DNA of 16,682 nt from an uncultured Collinsella sp. (GCA_958350755.1 CATWID010000039.1:1-16682); one strand, 5' to 3'; positions 1 to 6,710 are shown, counted from the first letter of the stretch. The notes: a model not told the origin generated them from the sequence alone. A program made the numbers and translations.

Positions 1-42
1 GTCGGCGGGGCCATTGTGGCCCTTGACAGTGGATTGGGTCAT
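1..42 (-). CDS. Possible start of a further minus-strand gene (partial)
   Basis: An ATG at 42-40 on the minus strand opens a frame of 14 codons (MTQSTVKGHNGPAD) without a stop up to the window edge. No Shine-Dalgarno sequence is visible in front of it, and the fragment is too short to name. It would be the next gene in the direction of the lac operon, after the structured element at 68-190. It may equally be chance. Confidence 0.22.
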   Translation of the reverse strand, partial: MTQSTVKGHNGPAD

Positions 43-67
43 ATGAGCGAGCGGGTCGCATTTGAGA

Positions 68-190
68 CAAGGTGACGCGAAACGAAAGGGCGCTGACCTT
101 CTGGTCGCGCCCTTGAAGTTGAACGTCAGATTGTCCAAATGCGGCCCGCGCAGCGTCGGCCGGTCCGCCGTTCGGTAGAACGGCGGAACC
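68..190 (-). repeat. 123-nt covarying two-hairpin element, copy 1 (3' of lacC)
   Basis: This stretch aligns without gaps to 2335-2457; by eye about 95 of 123 positions agree. Hairpin A spans 86-114: arms AAGGGCGC and GCGCCCTT enclose a one-base bulge and an inner GACC-TTCT-GGTC hairpin that is identical in both copies. Hairpin B spans 165-186: CCGCCGTT, loop CGGTAG, AACGGCGG, with a short outer GGT/ACC extension across one bulged A. Between them lies the conserved stretch CGCAGCGTCGGCCGGTCC. The copy begins 25 nt after the lacC stop codon in the direction of transcription. Neither hairpin is followed by a proper U-tract on either strand, so it is not a plain intrinsic terminator. The strand on which it acts is inferred from the adjacent genes. 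I do not recognise the family. Confidence 0.72.
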
Positions 191-215
191 AATAGGTTTG
201 GTAAACCGCGTAACC

Positions 216-1151
216 CTAAAGCTCCGTTACTTCAACGTTGTTGAAGATCTCGTCCCAGCGGTCCATGACCAGGTGGCCGGTCTTGGGATCCATGGCGTTG
301 AGCTTGCCGCAGGTATTGGCGGTCTTGAGCACCGTGACGTCGTCGGCACCAGCCGCAATGGCATGCGCAAAGCCGGCGATGGTCGAGTCACCGGAACCCG
401 TTGCGTTCACAGCCGCAATCGCGGGCGTCTTGGCGCGGAACGCGCGGCCCTCATGGAAGCCCACCGAACCGGCGGCGCCCATCGAAACGACAACCCAGGG
501 AATACCGGCAAAGCGGTCATCGGCGGCAAGCGCCTCGCGCAGGGCATCGACATCATCGGTCGTAAAGGACGTACCCAGCAGGCCGTTAATCTCGGTCAGG
601 TTGGGCTTTACGAGCTCAGGCTTAGCGTCAGACTCCAGCGCGGCCTCAAGCGATGCACCCGAGGTGTCGAGCAGCACCTTGGCGCCCGCCTCCTCGGCGA
701 TCTTGACGAGCTCGGCATAGTAGCCGGCATCGACGCCACGCGGCAGCGAGCCCGAAAGCGTCACAACGTCCGCCTTCGCTGCAAGCTCGGCAAACTTGGC
801 CGTAAAGGCCTCGAGCTCGGCCGGGGCGATCTGCGGACCGCTCTCCAGCAGCTCGGTCTGATTACCCTCGTGCAGGATATTCAGGCAAATACGCGTCTCA
901 CCGGCGATGGGCACAAAGTCGTTCTTGACGCCGTCGGCATCCATAAGCTCGGCCATATAGGCACCCATGTGGCCGCCGAGCAGACCAGTCGCGAGCACAT
1001 CGTCGCCCAACTGCAGCAACACACGGCTCACGTTGAGGCCCTTGCCGCCAGCGGTCTTTTCGGGCGTCACACGGTTAACATCGTCGATGATCAGCTTGTC
1101 GAGCTGATAGCGCGTATCAATCGACGGGTTCATGGTAACGGTCAGAATCAT
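216..1151 (-). CDS. lacC: Tagatose-6-phosphate kinase LacC (PfkB family)
   Basis: Phosphorylates D-tagatose-6-phosphate with ATP to tagatose-1,6-bisphosphate, the third cytoplasmic step of the galactose-6-phosphate pathway. The 311-residue protein has the usual LacC/FruK length. It opens with TVTMNPSIDTRYQL, carries the sugar-binding GGKGLN at 35-40, TLSGSLPRG at 131-139 and the PfkB ATP-site signature NATGSGDS at 249-256, in which D255 is the expected catalytic base. The start at 1151 was preferred to the upstream ATG at 1193 because AGGAG stands six bases before it and LacC-like proteins begin at the MILTVT strand. It follows the epimerase gene by 53 bases on the same strand, so co-transcription is likely. 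The closest alternative is 1-phosphofructokinase; the adjacent lacA and lacB favour LacC. Confidence 0.9.
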   Translation of the reverse strand: MILTVTMNPSIDTRYQLDKLIIDDVNRVTPEKTAGGKGLNVSRVLLQLGDDVLATGLLGGHMGAYMAELMDADGVKNDFVPIAGETRICLNILHEGNQTELLESGPQIAPAELEAFTAKFAELAAKADVVTLSGSLPRGVDAGYYAELVKIAEEAGAKVLLDTSGASLEAALESDAKPELVKPNLTEINGLLGTSFTTDDVDALREALAADDRFAGIPWVVVSMGAAGSVGFHEGRAFRAKTPAIAAVNATGSGDSTIAGFAHAIAAGADDVTVLKTANTCGKLNAMDPKTGHLVMDRWDEIFNNVEVTEL

Positions 1152-1204
1152 GTTGAACTCCTGTTCCGGGACGGCATAACCCGCCCCAAACATACGATAA
1201 CTCG

Positions 1205-2086
1205 TTAAAGGATCTCGATCTCAAAGCCGCGAGTGACGGTCTCCCCCGGCTTGGCCACCAGGCAGCCACGCTTGTGCTCCAGAATATCGTCCTCGTCGGA
1301 GCAGGTGGACAGACCACCCCACGGTTCAACAGCCACAAAGTCGCCCTCGGGCTTGCTCCACACAATCAGGTACGGCATATCGGGGAACGTCAGGCGCACG
1401 CCCTTGTCCTCGGTTTTCTTGGTCAACGTAACCACGCGGCTCTCGAGCACGTCAAAGATGGTCTCTGCGAAGTCAAAGAGTTCGTGGGTCAGCGGCAGGT
1501 CATGGCCAACCATCGGGTTCTTGCTGCGATGCTCAACATCAATCAGGCCCGTCGAGGGAACGGCAGTACAGAGCTCGGCGGCCTCGCGCTGCTCAAAACG
1601 GAGCTCGTAGTCGTCGTAGGACTCGCCCTCGTCAAGCGGGCACTTAAAGCCAGGGTGACCGCCCACAAAGAACGGCATGTCCTCGGTGCCCTCATTGGTC
1701 ACCTCGTACGACACGGCCACCTTCTCCGCATCGATCGTGTAACGAGCAACGATCTTAAACGGATACGGGTACTGCTCGAGCAACTCGGCATGGTCGGCAG
1801 AGCTTAAGCTCAGCACAACCATGTTGTCGCTCTGCTCCTCGAGCTTCCACTCCTGCTTGCGAGCAAAGCCGTGGCGGGCGAGCTTGACCTCGCGGCCGCC
1901 CATGGTCATTGCGCGACCGTCACGAAGGCCGCCGCAGATCGGGAAACAAATGGGTGCCTGGCCCGACCACACCGCCGGGTCGCCCTGCCACAGGTACTCA
2001 CGGCCGTTGGCCGTAATAGAAGTGAACGACCCGCCCGCCGTGCTCAGTGCCACGCGGATAGAACCGTTATCAAGAACAAACTCCAT
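1205..2086 (-). CDS. Aldose 1-epimerase family protein (LacX-like galactose mutarotase)
   Basis: Probably interconverts the alpha and beta anomers of a hexose or hexose phosphate released during lactose breakdown. The 293-residue protein shows the family's GGHPGFKCP motif, whose His is catalytic in galactose mutarotases, an NGREYLWQGDP stretch near the N-terminus, and AVEPWGG towards the C-terminus; all three are typical of the LacX/YphB branch of aldose epimerases. A longer reading frame starts at 2119, but the ATG at 2086 (MEFVLDNGS) has GGGAAGG in front of it and matches where the fold begins. It lies between lacB and lacC. A mutarotase gene, lacX, is also part of the Lactococcus lac operon, which supports the assignment. 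A gap of 373 bases holding a structured element separates it from lacB, so it might have its own promoter, though I see no convincing one. Exact substrate unknown. Confidence 0.85.
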   Translation of the reverse strand: MEFVLDNGSIRVALSTAGGSFTSITANGREYLWQGDPAVWSGQAPICFPICGGLRDGRAMTMGGREVKLARHGFARKQEWKLEEQSDNMVVLSLSSADHAELLEQYPYPFKIVARYTIDAEKVAVSYEVTNEGTEDMPFFVGGHPGFKCPLDEGESYDDYELRFEQREAAELCTAVPSTGLIDVEHRSKNPMVGHDLPLTHELFDFAETIFDVLESRVVTLTKKTEDKGVRLTFPDMPYLIVWSKPEGDFVAVEPWGGLSTCSDEDDILEHKRGCLVAKPGETVTRGFEIEIL

Positions 2087-2334
2087 AGGAGCCTTCCCTT
2101 TCTTACGACAGCCCGCCAAGTCAATAGGGCTGATAGAAAACCGGCCCGCGCCCCCTCACAGAAACGCGAGCCGTCAATTGAAAAGCTGCAGAATACCGGG
2201 TCCCGCCAAAACGAAGCCCACAAGCTCAGCAAGCAAACGTGTTATCGGAGCAGCTTACTGAACCAGAAAGCTTCGCAACAACAGCGGTAACCCCACAGGT
2301 ACCCCCAACGTCAGCGAGAAGTCAGCTGGCGAGG
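2087..2334 (-). other. Gene-free spacer upstream of the epimerase gene
   Basis: Together with the structured element at 2335-2457 this makes a 373-base stretch without a gene. I see no clear promoter, terminator or RNA gene in this part. On the minus strand there are isolated TTGAC hexamers, but none with a matching -10 box at normal spacing. Frames here are out-of-frame shadows or chance. Confidence 0.4.
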
Positions 2335-2457
2335 CAAGGTGCCGTGAAGCGAGGCGGCATTGACCTTCTGGTCATGCCGCCGAAGCTGAACGGCAGATTG
2401 CCCGCCAGATGGCTTCGCAGCGTCGGCCGGTCCGGCGTTAGGTAGAACGCCGGAACC
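2335..2457 (-). repeat. 123-nt covarying two-hairpin element, copy 2 (3' of lacB)
   Basis: Second copy of the element at 68-190, the same length and without gaps. Hairpin A spans 2353-2381: arms GGCGGCAT and ATGCCGCC around the same bulged T and the invariant GACC-TTCT-GGTC. Five of the eight outer pairs differ from copy 1 and all five are compensated. Hairpin B spans 2432-2453: CCGGCGTT, AGGTAG, AACGCCGG, with one further compensated pair. It begins only two bases after the lacB stop codon and lies between lacB and the epimerase gene, so it would be inside a lacAB-epimerase-lacC transcript if one exists. There it could stabilise, process or partly terminate the mRNA. No U-tract follows. Confidence 0.72.
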
Positions 2458-2459
2458 CC

Positions 2460-2984
2460 TTAGTCGTGGTACTCGCCGCGGTCCCACTTCTCGAGGAACT
2501 CGTCAAAGAAGTGCGGGTCGGCCTGAGCCTCGGCGTCGGCCTTATTGCAGGCGTCGATCTTGGCGATCAGAGCATCGTGCTCGGGAGTCTTCTCGTAGGG
2601 CTCCTCCAGGAAGGCAAGCATGATATCGGCCATCAGGAACTCGCCGGTGATCTTGCCGCCAAAGCCCACGATGTTGGCGTTGAGCTCGCGACGGGCATAC
2701 AGGGCAGAGGTCATGTCGCGGACCAGGGCGCAACGGGCGCCGGGAACCTTGTTGACGGCGTTGGTGATGCCAATGCCGGTACCGCACAGGGCCACGCCAA
2801 AGTCGGCCTTGCCGCTGGCAACAGCCTCGCCCACGGCCTTGCCGTAGATGGGATAGTGCGTACGGGTGTGGCTGTAGGTGCCACAGTCGAGCACCTTGTA
2901 GCCAGCCTGCTCCAGGCGGTCGGCCAGATAGATCTTCTCGTCCGTAACGATATGGTCGCAACCGATTGCGATGGTCTTCTTCAT
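2460..2984 (-). CDS. lacB: Galactose-6-phosphate isomerase subunit LacB
   Basis: With LacA, isomerises D-galactose-6-phosphate to D-tagatose-6-phosphate in the cytoplasm, the first step after LacG cleavage. The 174-residue protein has the RpiB/LacAB fold signature: IAIGCDHIVTD at 5-15, THYPIYGKAVGEAV at 42-55, and CGTGIGI at 67-73, where the Cys lies in the active-site loop of the family. It ends in FLEKWDRGEYHD, which I recognise as the highly conserved LacB C-terminus of streptococci and staphylococci. GAAAGGA stands about eight bases before the ATG. It follows lacA by 63 bases and the two subunits must act together, so one operon is expected. RpiB is the nearest alternative but is shorter and lacks this C-terminal tail. 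Confidence 0.95.
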   Translation of the reverse strand: MKKTIAIGCDHIVTDEKIYLADRLEQAGYKVLDCGTYSHTRTHYPIYGKAVGEAVASGKADFGVALCGTGIGITNAVNKVPGARCALVRDMTSALYARRELNANIVGFGGKITGEFLMADIMLAFLEEPYEKTPEHDALIAKIDACNKADAEAQADPHFFDEFLEKWDRGEYHD

Positions 2985-3047
2985 CAGAACGTCCTTTCGT
3001 CTGAATTCACAAGTTGAGGTAGAAGTTCGAGTTCTCGGTGGCTCTCG

Positions 3048-3476
3048 TTAGGCCATCTTGTTGAGCATGTCGACACGGATCTGGTGACGGCCGCCGGCGT
3101 ACTGGGCGCGCAGGAACTCGCGGGCGATCTTCTTGGCGACCTCGGTGCCCACAACGCCCGGGCCCATGGTGACCATGCGCGAACCGTTGTGCTCGCGGGT
3201 CATGTAAGCGGAACGCTCGTCGGAAATGTTGGCGACGACCATGCCCTTGATCTTGACGGCGGCCATATAGGAGCCGACGCCGTACTTATCGAATGCGAAG
3301 CCCTGGGAATCCTTGTGCTCCAGCAGGTCCTTGGCAACGGCGGTCGCGGAATCGACAAAGTCCGCGGCAGGGGTCTCGGAATAGTCGACGACCTCGTGAC
3401 CGTCGGCGATGAGCATCTCCTTGATGGACTCCTTCATCGACATACCGTCGGCATCGGAAGCGATTACAACCCTCAT
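3048..3476 (-). CDS. lacA: Galactose-6-phosphate isomerase subunit LacA
   Basis: Partner subunit of LacB in the heteromeric galactose-6-phosphate isomerase. The 142 residues match the usual LacA length. VVIASDADG at the N-terminus, the central block VKIKGMVVANISDERSAYMT and the closing GGRHQIRVDMLNKMA are near-identical to LacA of Gram-positive cocci. A strong AAGGAGG five bases before the ATG fixes the start. It is the first gene of the minus-strand lacA-lacB-epimerase-lacC group. The 307-base region upstream holds palindromes built from GAACA half-sites, which suggests that sugar-responsive control acts here. Confidence 0.95.
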   Translation of the reverse strand: MRVVIASDADGMSMKESIKEMLIADGHEVVDYSETPAADFVDSATAVAKDLLEHKDSQGFAFDKYGVGSYMAAVKIKGMVVANISDERSAYMTREHNGSRMVTMGPGVVGTEVAKKIAREFLRAQYAGGRHQIRVDMLNKMA

Positions 3477-3570
3477 GACATCCTCCTTGAGAGATACGCT
3501 GGCGCGTAGTTTCTGTTTGGAAGTGTTGAATCGCGTTCAGGTCCGGGCATCTGAATGTGCGGTTCTTCAC

Positions 3571-3590
3571 TGTTCATGTTTATTTGAACA
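3571..3590 (-). promoter_or_regulatory. Operator-like inverted repeat upstream of lacA (TGTTCA-N8-TGAACA)
   Basis: TGTTCATGTTTATTTGAACA is a six-base inverted repeat with an eight-base centre, 95 bases or more upstream of the lacA start, in an AT-rich stretch that contrasts with the GC-rich coding sequence. It overlaps the GAACA direct repeat at 3586-3600. DeoR-type LacR repressors of Gram-positive lac operons bind AACA/TGTT-rich sites, so this is a reasonable operator candidate, but no DeoR gene is in the window. Confidence 0.45.
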
Positions 3591-3600
3591 CATTCGAACA
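3586..3600 (-). promoter_or_regulatory. 15-bp GAACA direct repeat upstream of lacA
   Basis: GAACACATTCGAACA contains two GAACA half-sites exactly ten bases apart. Near-identical 15-mers lie upstream of lacF (5588-5602) and lacG2 (11885-11899), so it is probably a shared regulatory site rather than chance. Confidence 0.5.
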
Positions 3601-3626
3601 TTAACTGCAACAACTATTTGTTTATC

Positions 3627-3646
3627 TTTGTTCTTTTTTGAACAAA
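3627..3646 (-). promoter_or_regulatory. Perfect palindrome TTTGTTC-N6-GAACAAA upstream of lacA
   Basis: Two perfect seven-base arms surround six Ts, about 150 bases upstream of the lacA start. The GAACA core is the same as in the other sites of this spacer (3477-3716), which has no gene. A distal operator for lacA is the simplest reading; a weak hairpin is the alternative. Confidence 0.45.
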
Positions 3647-3716
3647 TACCATTCACGGATGATTGCTGACCGTTTGGGTCTGGCGCGGACGTAGCGACCA
3701 TGTGTTCAGCAAACAA

Positions 3717-3749
3717 AAGGGCGGCCGAGAACGTGTCTCGGCCGCCCTT
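3717..3749 (-). terminator. Intrinsic terminator of the membrane protein gene
   Basis: A perfect 14-base inverted repeat (AAGGGCGGCCGAGA, loop, TCTCGGCCGCCCTT). On the minus strand it is followed by TTTTGTTTG, the U-tract of a Rho-independent terminator. It lies 34 bases past the stop codon of the gene at 3784-4797 and separates that gene from lacA. Confidence 0.85.
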
Positions 3750-3783
3750 CGGCGGTATTCCCCGGTATATACAGCTGTTTTAG

Positions 3784-4797
3784 CTACTCAGACCGTCCGC
3801 CCTTTTTGGCATGTCTGGACGGAGCGCTCAAGAAACGACCCGTCAGATAGTTCGCGGGACCGGAGATATCGATCCCCAGCAGCACGTGTCCTAGCCATAG
3901 GAACGCCACGAGCACCAGTAGAGGAATCACACACGAGGTCACGATCATCACGATGACGCCTTCGATCAGATCCGTCACCTGATGCACGATCTCATCGGTC
4001 ATCTGCTTGGCACCGCTGGTCACCGATGTGACGAGACCCGAGGCGCCGTCGGCAAGCTGCTCAAGCACATTCTTGGACTCTGTGGACTCGGTCTTTTTCT
4101 TGCTTGCTTTGGAGCTGTCGCCATCTGCCACACCCGCAGCGTCGGCCGCCTTTTGCTCGGCTTGCTCGATGCTCACTCGATACGTTTCGTCGACCTTTTG
4201 CGACACCCATACGCTTGCAGGCACCAAGGCCATTCCGATCATGGCGACCACCAGCACGCGAGTCGCCACGCGGCGCAAGACGGCGCTCGTGCTCCAGCGC
4301 CCGTGAATGCCGAGCGACACCGCAAAGAGCACCAGCGCAAACGGGATCAGGATGCCCAGGCCAACCGACCACAAAATGGTCAGCAGGTATTTCTCGAGGT
4401 AGAGCACGGCAAGCACGATGCCCAGGTTACCCGAAAGCTGTGCGAGCTGCTCGGCAACCGGCGTTCCCGTATCTCCAGGCAGCGCGGTAATGCCCGCAGA
4501 CAGCGCCACGCACGAGGTCGTGAGCGCCAGCACGTTGCCTTTCTTTTGGTCGATGACCTCGATGGTGGAGTCCCAAGTCTTGGTATCGGCAAAATGTGGG
4601 CGAGCGACAAATCCCGACAGCAACGCCAGCACCACGAGCGCAACGATAAAGCCAATCTGCAACTTTTTGTTTGCGCACACGACATCGGACAGGCTGGGCT
4701 GCAGCTCGGTTACCGTCGTGTGCTCGGTTATCTGGACAGGACGCCCATGAGCCATCTCGTGCGCGTCTCTCTTTTGAATCAATCCGTTGTCCGGCAT
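3784..4797 (-). CDS. Multi-pass membrane protein of unknown function
   Basis: I do not recognise a named family. The 337-residue protein has a polar N-terminus of about 45 residues, a first hydrophobic segment at about 47-64, an extracytoplasmic-looking region with LSAGITALPGDTGTPVAEQL (99-118), two adjacent hydrophobic segments at about 124-165, another at 180-199, a charged low-complexity stretch rich in Ala, Ser and Lys at 210-245, an amphipathic segment, a last membrane helix at 280-306 and a basic tail. AGGAGG seven bases before the ATG fixes the start. It lies between lacF and lacA on their strand but is closed off by terminators on both sides (lacF's at 5021-5054 upstream and its own at 3717-3749), so it is probably transcribed alone. 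Nothing in it points to sugar uptake. Confidence 0.8.
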   Translation of the reverse strand: MPDNGLIQKRDAHEMAHGRPVQITEHTTVTELQPSLSDVVCANKKLQIGFIVALVVLALLSGFVARPHFADTKTWDSTIEVIDQKKGNVLALTTSCVALSAGITALPGDTGTPVAEQLAQLSGNLGIVLAVLYLEKYLLTILWSVGLGILIPFALVLFAVSLGIHGRWSTSAVLRRVATRVLVVAMIGMALVPASVWVSQKVDETYRVSIEQAEQKAADAAGVADGDSSKASKKKTESTESKNVLEQLADGASGLVTSVTSGAKQMTDEIVHQVTDLIEGVIVMIVTSCVIPLLVLVAFLWLGHVLLGIDISGPANYLTGRFLSAPSRHAKKGGRSE

Positions 4798-4896
4798 TTG
4801 GATACCTCCTCAGTCCGGCGTTTAATGCGAAAGAAAGTATACCCACCGAGCAAAAATCGAACGGGAGGACGAACGGAGCGCACCAAAACCGTCCCC

Positions 4897-4910
4897 AACG
4901 ACTAGTCGTT
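4897..4910. repeat. Perfect 14-bp palindrome
   Basis: AACGACTAGTCGTT is a perfect palindrome about 100 bases upstream of the membrane protein gene, next to the larger inverted repeat at 4940-5006. It could be an operator for that gene or part of a repetitive element. No second copy is present. Confidence 0.35.
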
Positions 4911-4939
4911 TAAGAACACCCAATGACTATTTTGGGATG

Positions 4940-5006
4940 AGTTGCGGTGGAATAGGGATTGTTTTGCGCCCGCCGGCCCCTATTCAGTCCCTATTTCACC
5001 GCAACT
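4940..5006. repeat. 67-nt imperfect palindrome with alternative pairing
   Basis: Arms of 19 bases (4940-4958, AGTTGCGGTGGAATAGGGA, and 4988-5006) pair with a single G-T wobble around a 29-base loop. The loop holds a second copy of the pairing partner, CCCTATTC at 4978-4985, so GAATAGGG (4950-4957) can pair with either. It lies in the 283-base spacer between lacF and the membrane protein gene, just past the lacF terminator. It resembles a dispersed palindromic repeat (REP or small MITE-like) more than a terminator, since no U-tract follows. Confidence 0.55.
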
Positions 5007-5020
5007 TGGAGGAGAACAGA

Positions 5021-5054
5021 AAAAGCCCTGCCGCGGATAGCGGCAGGGCTTTTG
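5021..5054 (-). terminator. Intrinsic terminator of lacF
   Basis: AAAAGCCCTGCCGC and its near-perfect complement form a long GC-rich stem. On the minus strand the stem ends in TTTTT, 26 bases past the lacF stop codon. The symmetric A and T flanks would also allow termination in the other direction. Confidence 0.88.
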
Positions 5055-5080
5055 GAAGGGGACTTGGTTGTGAGAACTCG

Positions 5081-5419
5081 TTAGGCGAGCTTGGCCTCGA
5101 GCTCGGCGATGCGCTTGTAGGCATCGATGGTAAAGCGGGTCTGCTTCTCCAGGATCATAGTGGTCATGAGAGTGTCCTGAGCGTGAGCCATGATGAAGGT
5201 CATCTCCATCTCGCCGCCGCCGGCCTCCTGCGAAAGCAGCTTGGTCTGCGTGTCGTGGGCGCCGATAAGTGCATCGCTGGCATCCTTGTGCAGCTGCTCG
5301 GCCTTCTCAAAATCACCCTCGCGAGCAGCATCGAGCGCTGCAAGCAGATCGGTCTGGGCGTCACCCGCGTATGCGACGATCTCGAATCCAACCATCGAGA
5401 TTTCTTCTTTGGTTGCCAT
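5081..5419 (-). CDS. lacF: PTS lactose-specific IIA component LacF
   Basis: Cytoplasmic phosphocarrier of the lactose/cellobiose (Lac) PTS family: it takes phosphate from HPr and passes it to the IIB domain of LacE. The 112 residues are the normal size. The phosphorylated His is H79 in TFIMAHAQDTLMT, followed by the conserved Asp (D82) that binds the trimer's metal ion. The N-terminal helix reads ISMVGFEIVAYAGDAQTDLLAAL, typical of the family. GAAAGGA stands before the ATG. It is the only IIA gene in the window although two IIC-IIB genes are present, so it probably serves both. It lies 214 bases downstream of the regulator at 5634-6638, with a GAACA-type site between them, and has its own terminator. 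IIA of the cellobiose system is the main alternative. Confidence 0.93.
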   Translation of the reverse strand: MATKEEISMVGFEIVAYAGDAQTDLLAALDAAREGDFEKAEQLHKDASDALIGAHDTQTKLLSQEAGGGEMEMTFIMAHAQDTLMTTMILEKQTRFTIDAYKRIAELEAKLA

Positions 5420-5544
5420 GTTGCGTTCCTTTCACATATGAACCAATGGAGAGCATCGCGTCCGGGCATACGCGCTGCGCTGTGTATGACAGAAACATTA
5501 ACATTCAAACAAAACAGAACAATGCAAAACGCAATTTCGAGCTA

Positions 5545-5573
5545 TGAACGGTCGATTTTCTCCCGTGAACGGT
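5545..5573. promoter_or_regulatory. Two TGAACGGT boxes upstream of lacF
   Basis: TGAACGGT occurs at 5545-5552 and again at 5566-5573, 21 bases (two helical turns) apart. The exact reverse complement ACCGTTCA occurs at 6751-6758 between the first regulator and lacE1. This spacing suits a dimeric regulator but could be chance. Confidence 0.3.
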
Positions 5574-5587
5574 TTTTAAATCAATAC

Positions 5588-5602
5588 GAACAATATCGAA
5601 CA
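5588..5602 (-). promoter_or_regulatory. 15-bp GAACA direct repeat upstream of lacF
   Basis: GAACAATATCGAACA has two GAACA half-sites ten bases apart. It differs from the site before lacG2 at one base and from the site before lacA at three. It lies about 170 bases upstream of lacF and 31 bases past the end of the preceding regulator gene. Confidence 0.5.
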
Positions 5603-5633
5603 CAATTAGTGGCAACCCAAACAGTTCCACACC

Positions 5634-6638
5634 CTAGCGCAGACAGCGTACCGTATCGCCCTGTACCAGCACACCGGGAATCAACATATGTTCCACGCTA
5701 GACGCACCCCCCTCGGCGCCGGCAATCTTGTCGACAGCCCACATGCCGACGCGCTTGTTGTCAAAGCGCACCGTGGTCAGGTGACGGTCGGGCACGATAT
5801 CGCCCAGGCTGTCATCAACACCCACTACGCTCACGTCCTGGGGCACGCGCTTTCCGCACGACTCGAGCCCGCGAATGCAGCCGTAGGCCATGGCGTCGTT
5901 AGAAGCATAAATGGCAGTACAGGTCGGATCGTCTGCTAAAGCCTGACCAGCAGCGTACCCGCTCTGTGCCGTCCAATCGCCACGGACGAGTCGCGGTGGC
6001 TCAATGCCACGCGCACGCAATGTCTCGCGCCAACCTTCCTCGCGCTGCATGCCCGAAAGCGAGCGCTCGGGACACGAGATAAAGTGCACGGTCTTGTGCC
6101 CCTGCCCCAGCAAGTACTCGACAACCTGGCGCGAGCAATCGAACTGGTCGTTATCGACCGTAGAGCACAGCGGGTGCTCCAACATCGTAACGAGCACCGT
6201 CTGCATGCCGGGCAGCGGCTCGAAGGTTCCAAAGTCCGCCGGCATGCGGTTCATAATCACGACCATACCGTCCACCGGCAGTGCGCTCATACGCGACGAT
6301 GCACTCTCGAGGGTATACGGATGCCCATCTACTTTAGTGAGGGTAATGGCGTAGCCGTGCTTATCGGCGGCGGCGGCAAAGCCTTCCATACGGTCGAGGT
6401 TGCCGGTACCGGTAATGTTGAACATGGCGACGCCGACGGTCTTAAACTTACCGCGGCGCAGCGATCGACCGGCAAAATTGGGGCGATACCCCAGCTCGCG
6501 CATGGCGGCACGCACGCGCTCCTTGGTCTCTGGGCGCACGCTGGGCGAATCGTGCACCGTACGCGAGACTGTCTGCTCCGAGACGCCCGCGAGACGCGCC
6601 ACATCCTTAACGGAAACCGATTTTTTAACAGCGGCCAT
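5634..6638 (-). CDS. LacI-family transcriptional regulator 1
   Basis: A 334-residue DNA-binding repressor of the LacI/GalR family. The N-terminal helix-turn-helix VKDVARLAGVSEQTVSRTVH (10-29) and the hinge helix RPNFAGRSLRRG lead into a periplasmic-binding-protein-like sensor core, with VDGMVVIMNRM, STVDNDQ and YASNDAMAYG as recognisable core motifs. It ends in LVQGDTVRCLR, a tail shared with its two paralogues here. Recognition-helix positions equivalent to E. coli LacI Y17/Q18 are Glu and Gln. It is divergent from lacE1, with 357 bases between that hold paired 18-bp operator-like palindromes, so control of lacE1-lacG1 and of itself is the simplest inference; control of lacF next door is possible. 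The ribosome site (GAAAGA) is weak. Effector unknown, likely a sugar or sugar phosphate from the pathway. Confidence 0.9.
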   Translation of the reverse strand: MAAVKKSVSVKDVARLAGVSEQTVSRTVHDSPSVRPETKERVRAAMRELGYRPNFAGRSLRRGKFKTVGVAMFNITGTGNLDRMEGFAAAADKHGYAITLTKVDGHPYTLESASSRMSALPVDGMVVIMNRMPADFGTFEPLPGMQTVLVTMLEHPLCSTVDNDQFDCSRQVVEYLLGQGHKTVHFISCPERSLSGMQREEGWRETLRARGIEPPRLVRGDWTAQSGYAAGQALADDPTCTAIYASNDAMAYGCIRGLESCGKRVPQDVSVVGVDDSLGDIVPDRHLTTVRFDNKRVGMWAVDKIAGAEGGASSVEHMLIPGVLVQGDTVRCLR

Positions 6639-6704
6639 AGGTCGATCTTTCTATGTCGACGATGCCATTGGTGGCACCCTACGCAGTCATTTTTAACGCC
6701 TTCA

Positions 6705-6710
6705 AGTATA
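6705..6710 (-). promoter_or_regulatory. Possible -10 box of regulator 1
   Basis: On the minus strand this reads TATACT, a good -10 hexamer about 67 bases before the regulator's ATG. The sequence 17 bases further upstream (CGTATG) is a poor -35 box, so the call is tentative. Confidence 0.3.

Noticed and set aside
68..190. Reading the 3' element of lacC as an intrinsic terminator
   Set aside because: Both hairpins are stable, but no run of Ts follows on either strand, and copy 2 lies between two genes that probably share a transcript.
198..1208. 336-codon open frame on the plus strand
   Set aside because: Antisense to lacC, whose PfkB motifs are unmistakable; no family resemblance and no ribosome site.
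2120..2334. Promoter of the epimerase gene from TTGAC hexamers on the minus strand
   Set aside because: No acceptable -10 box lies 15-19 bases away from any of them.
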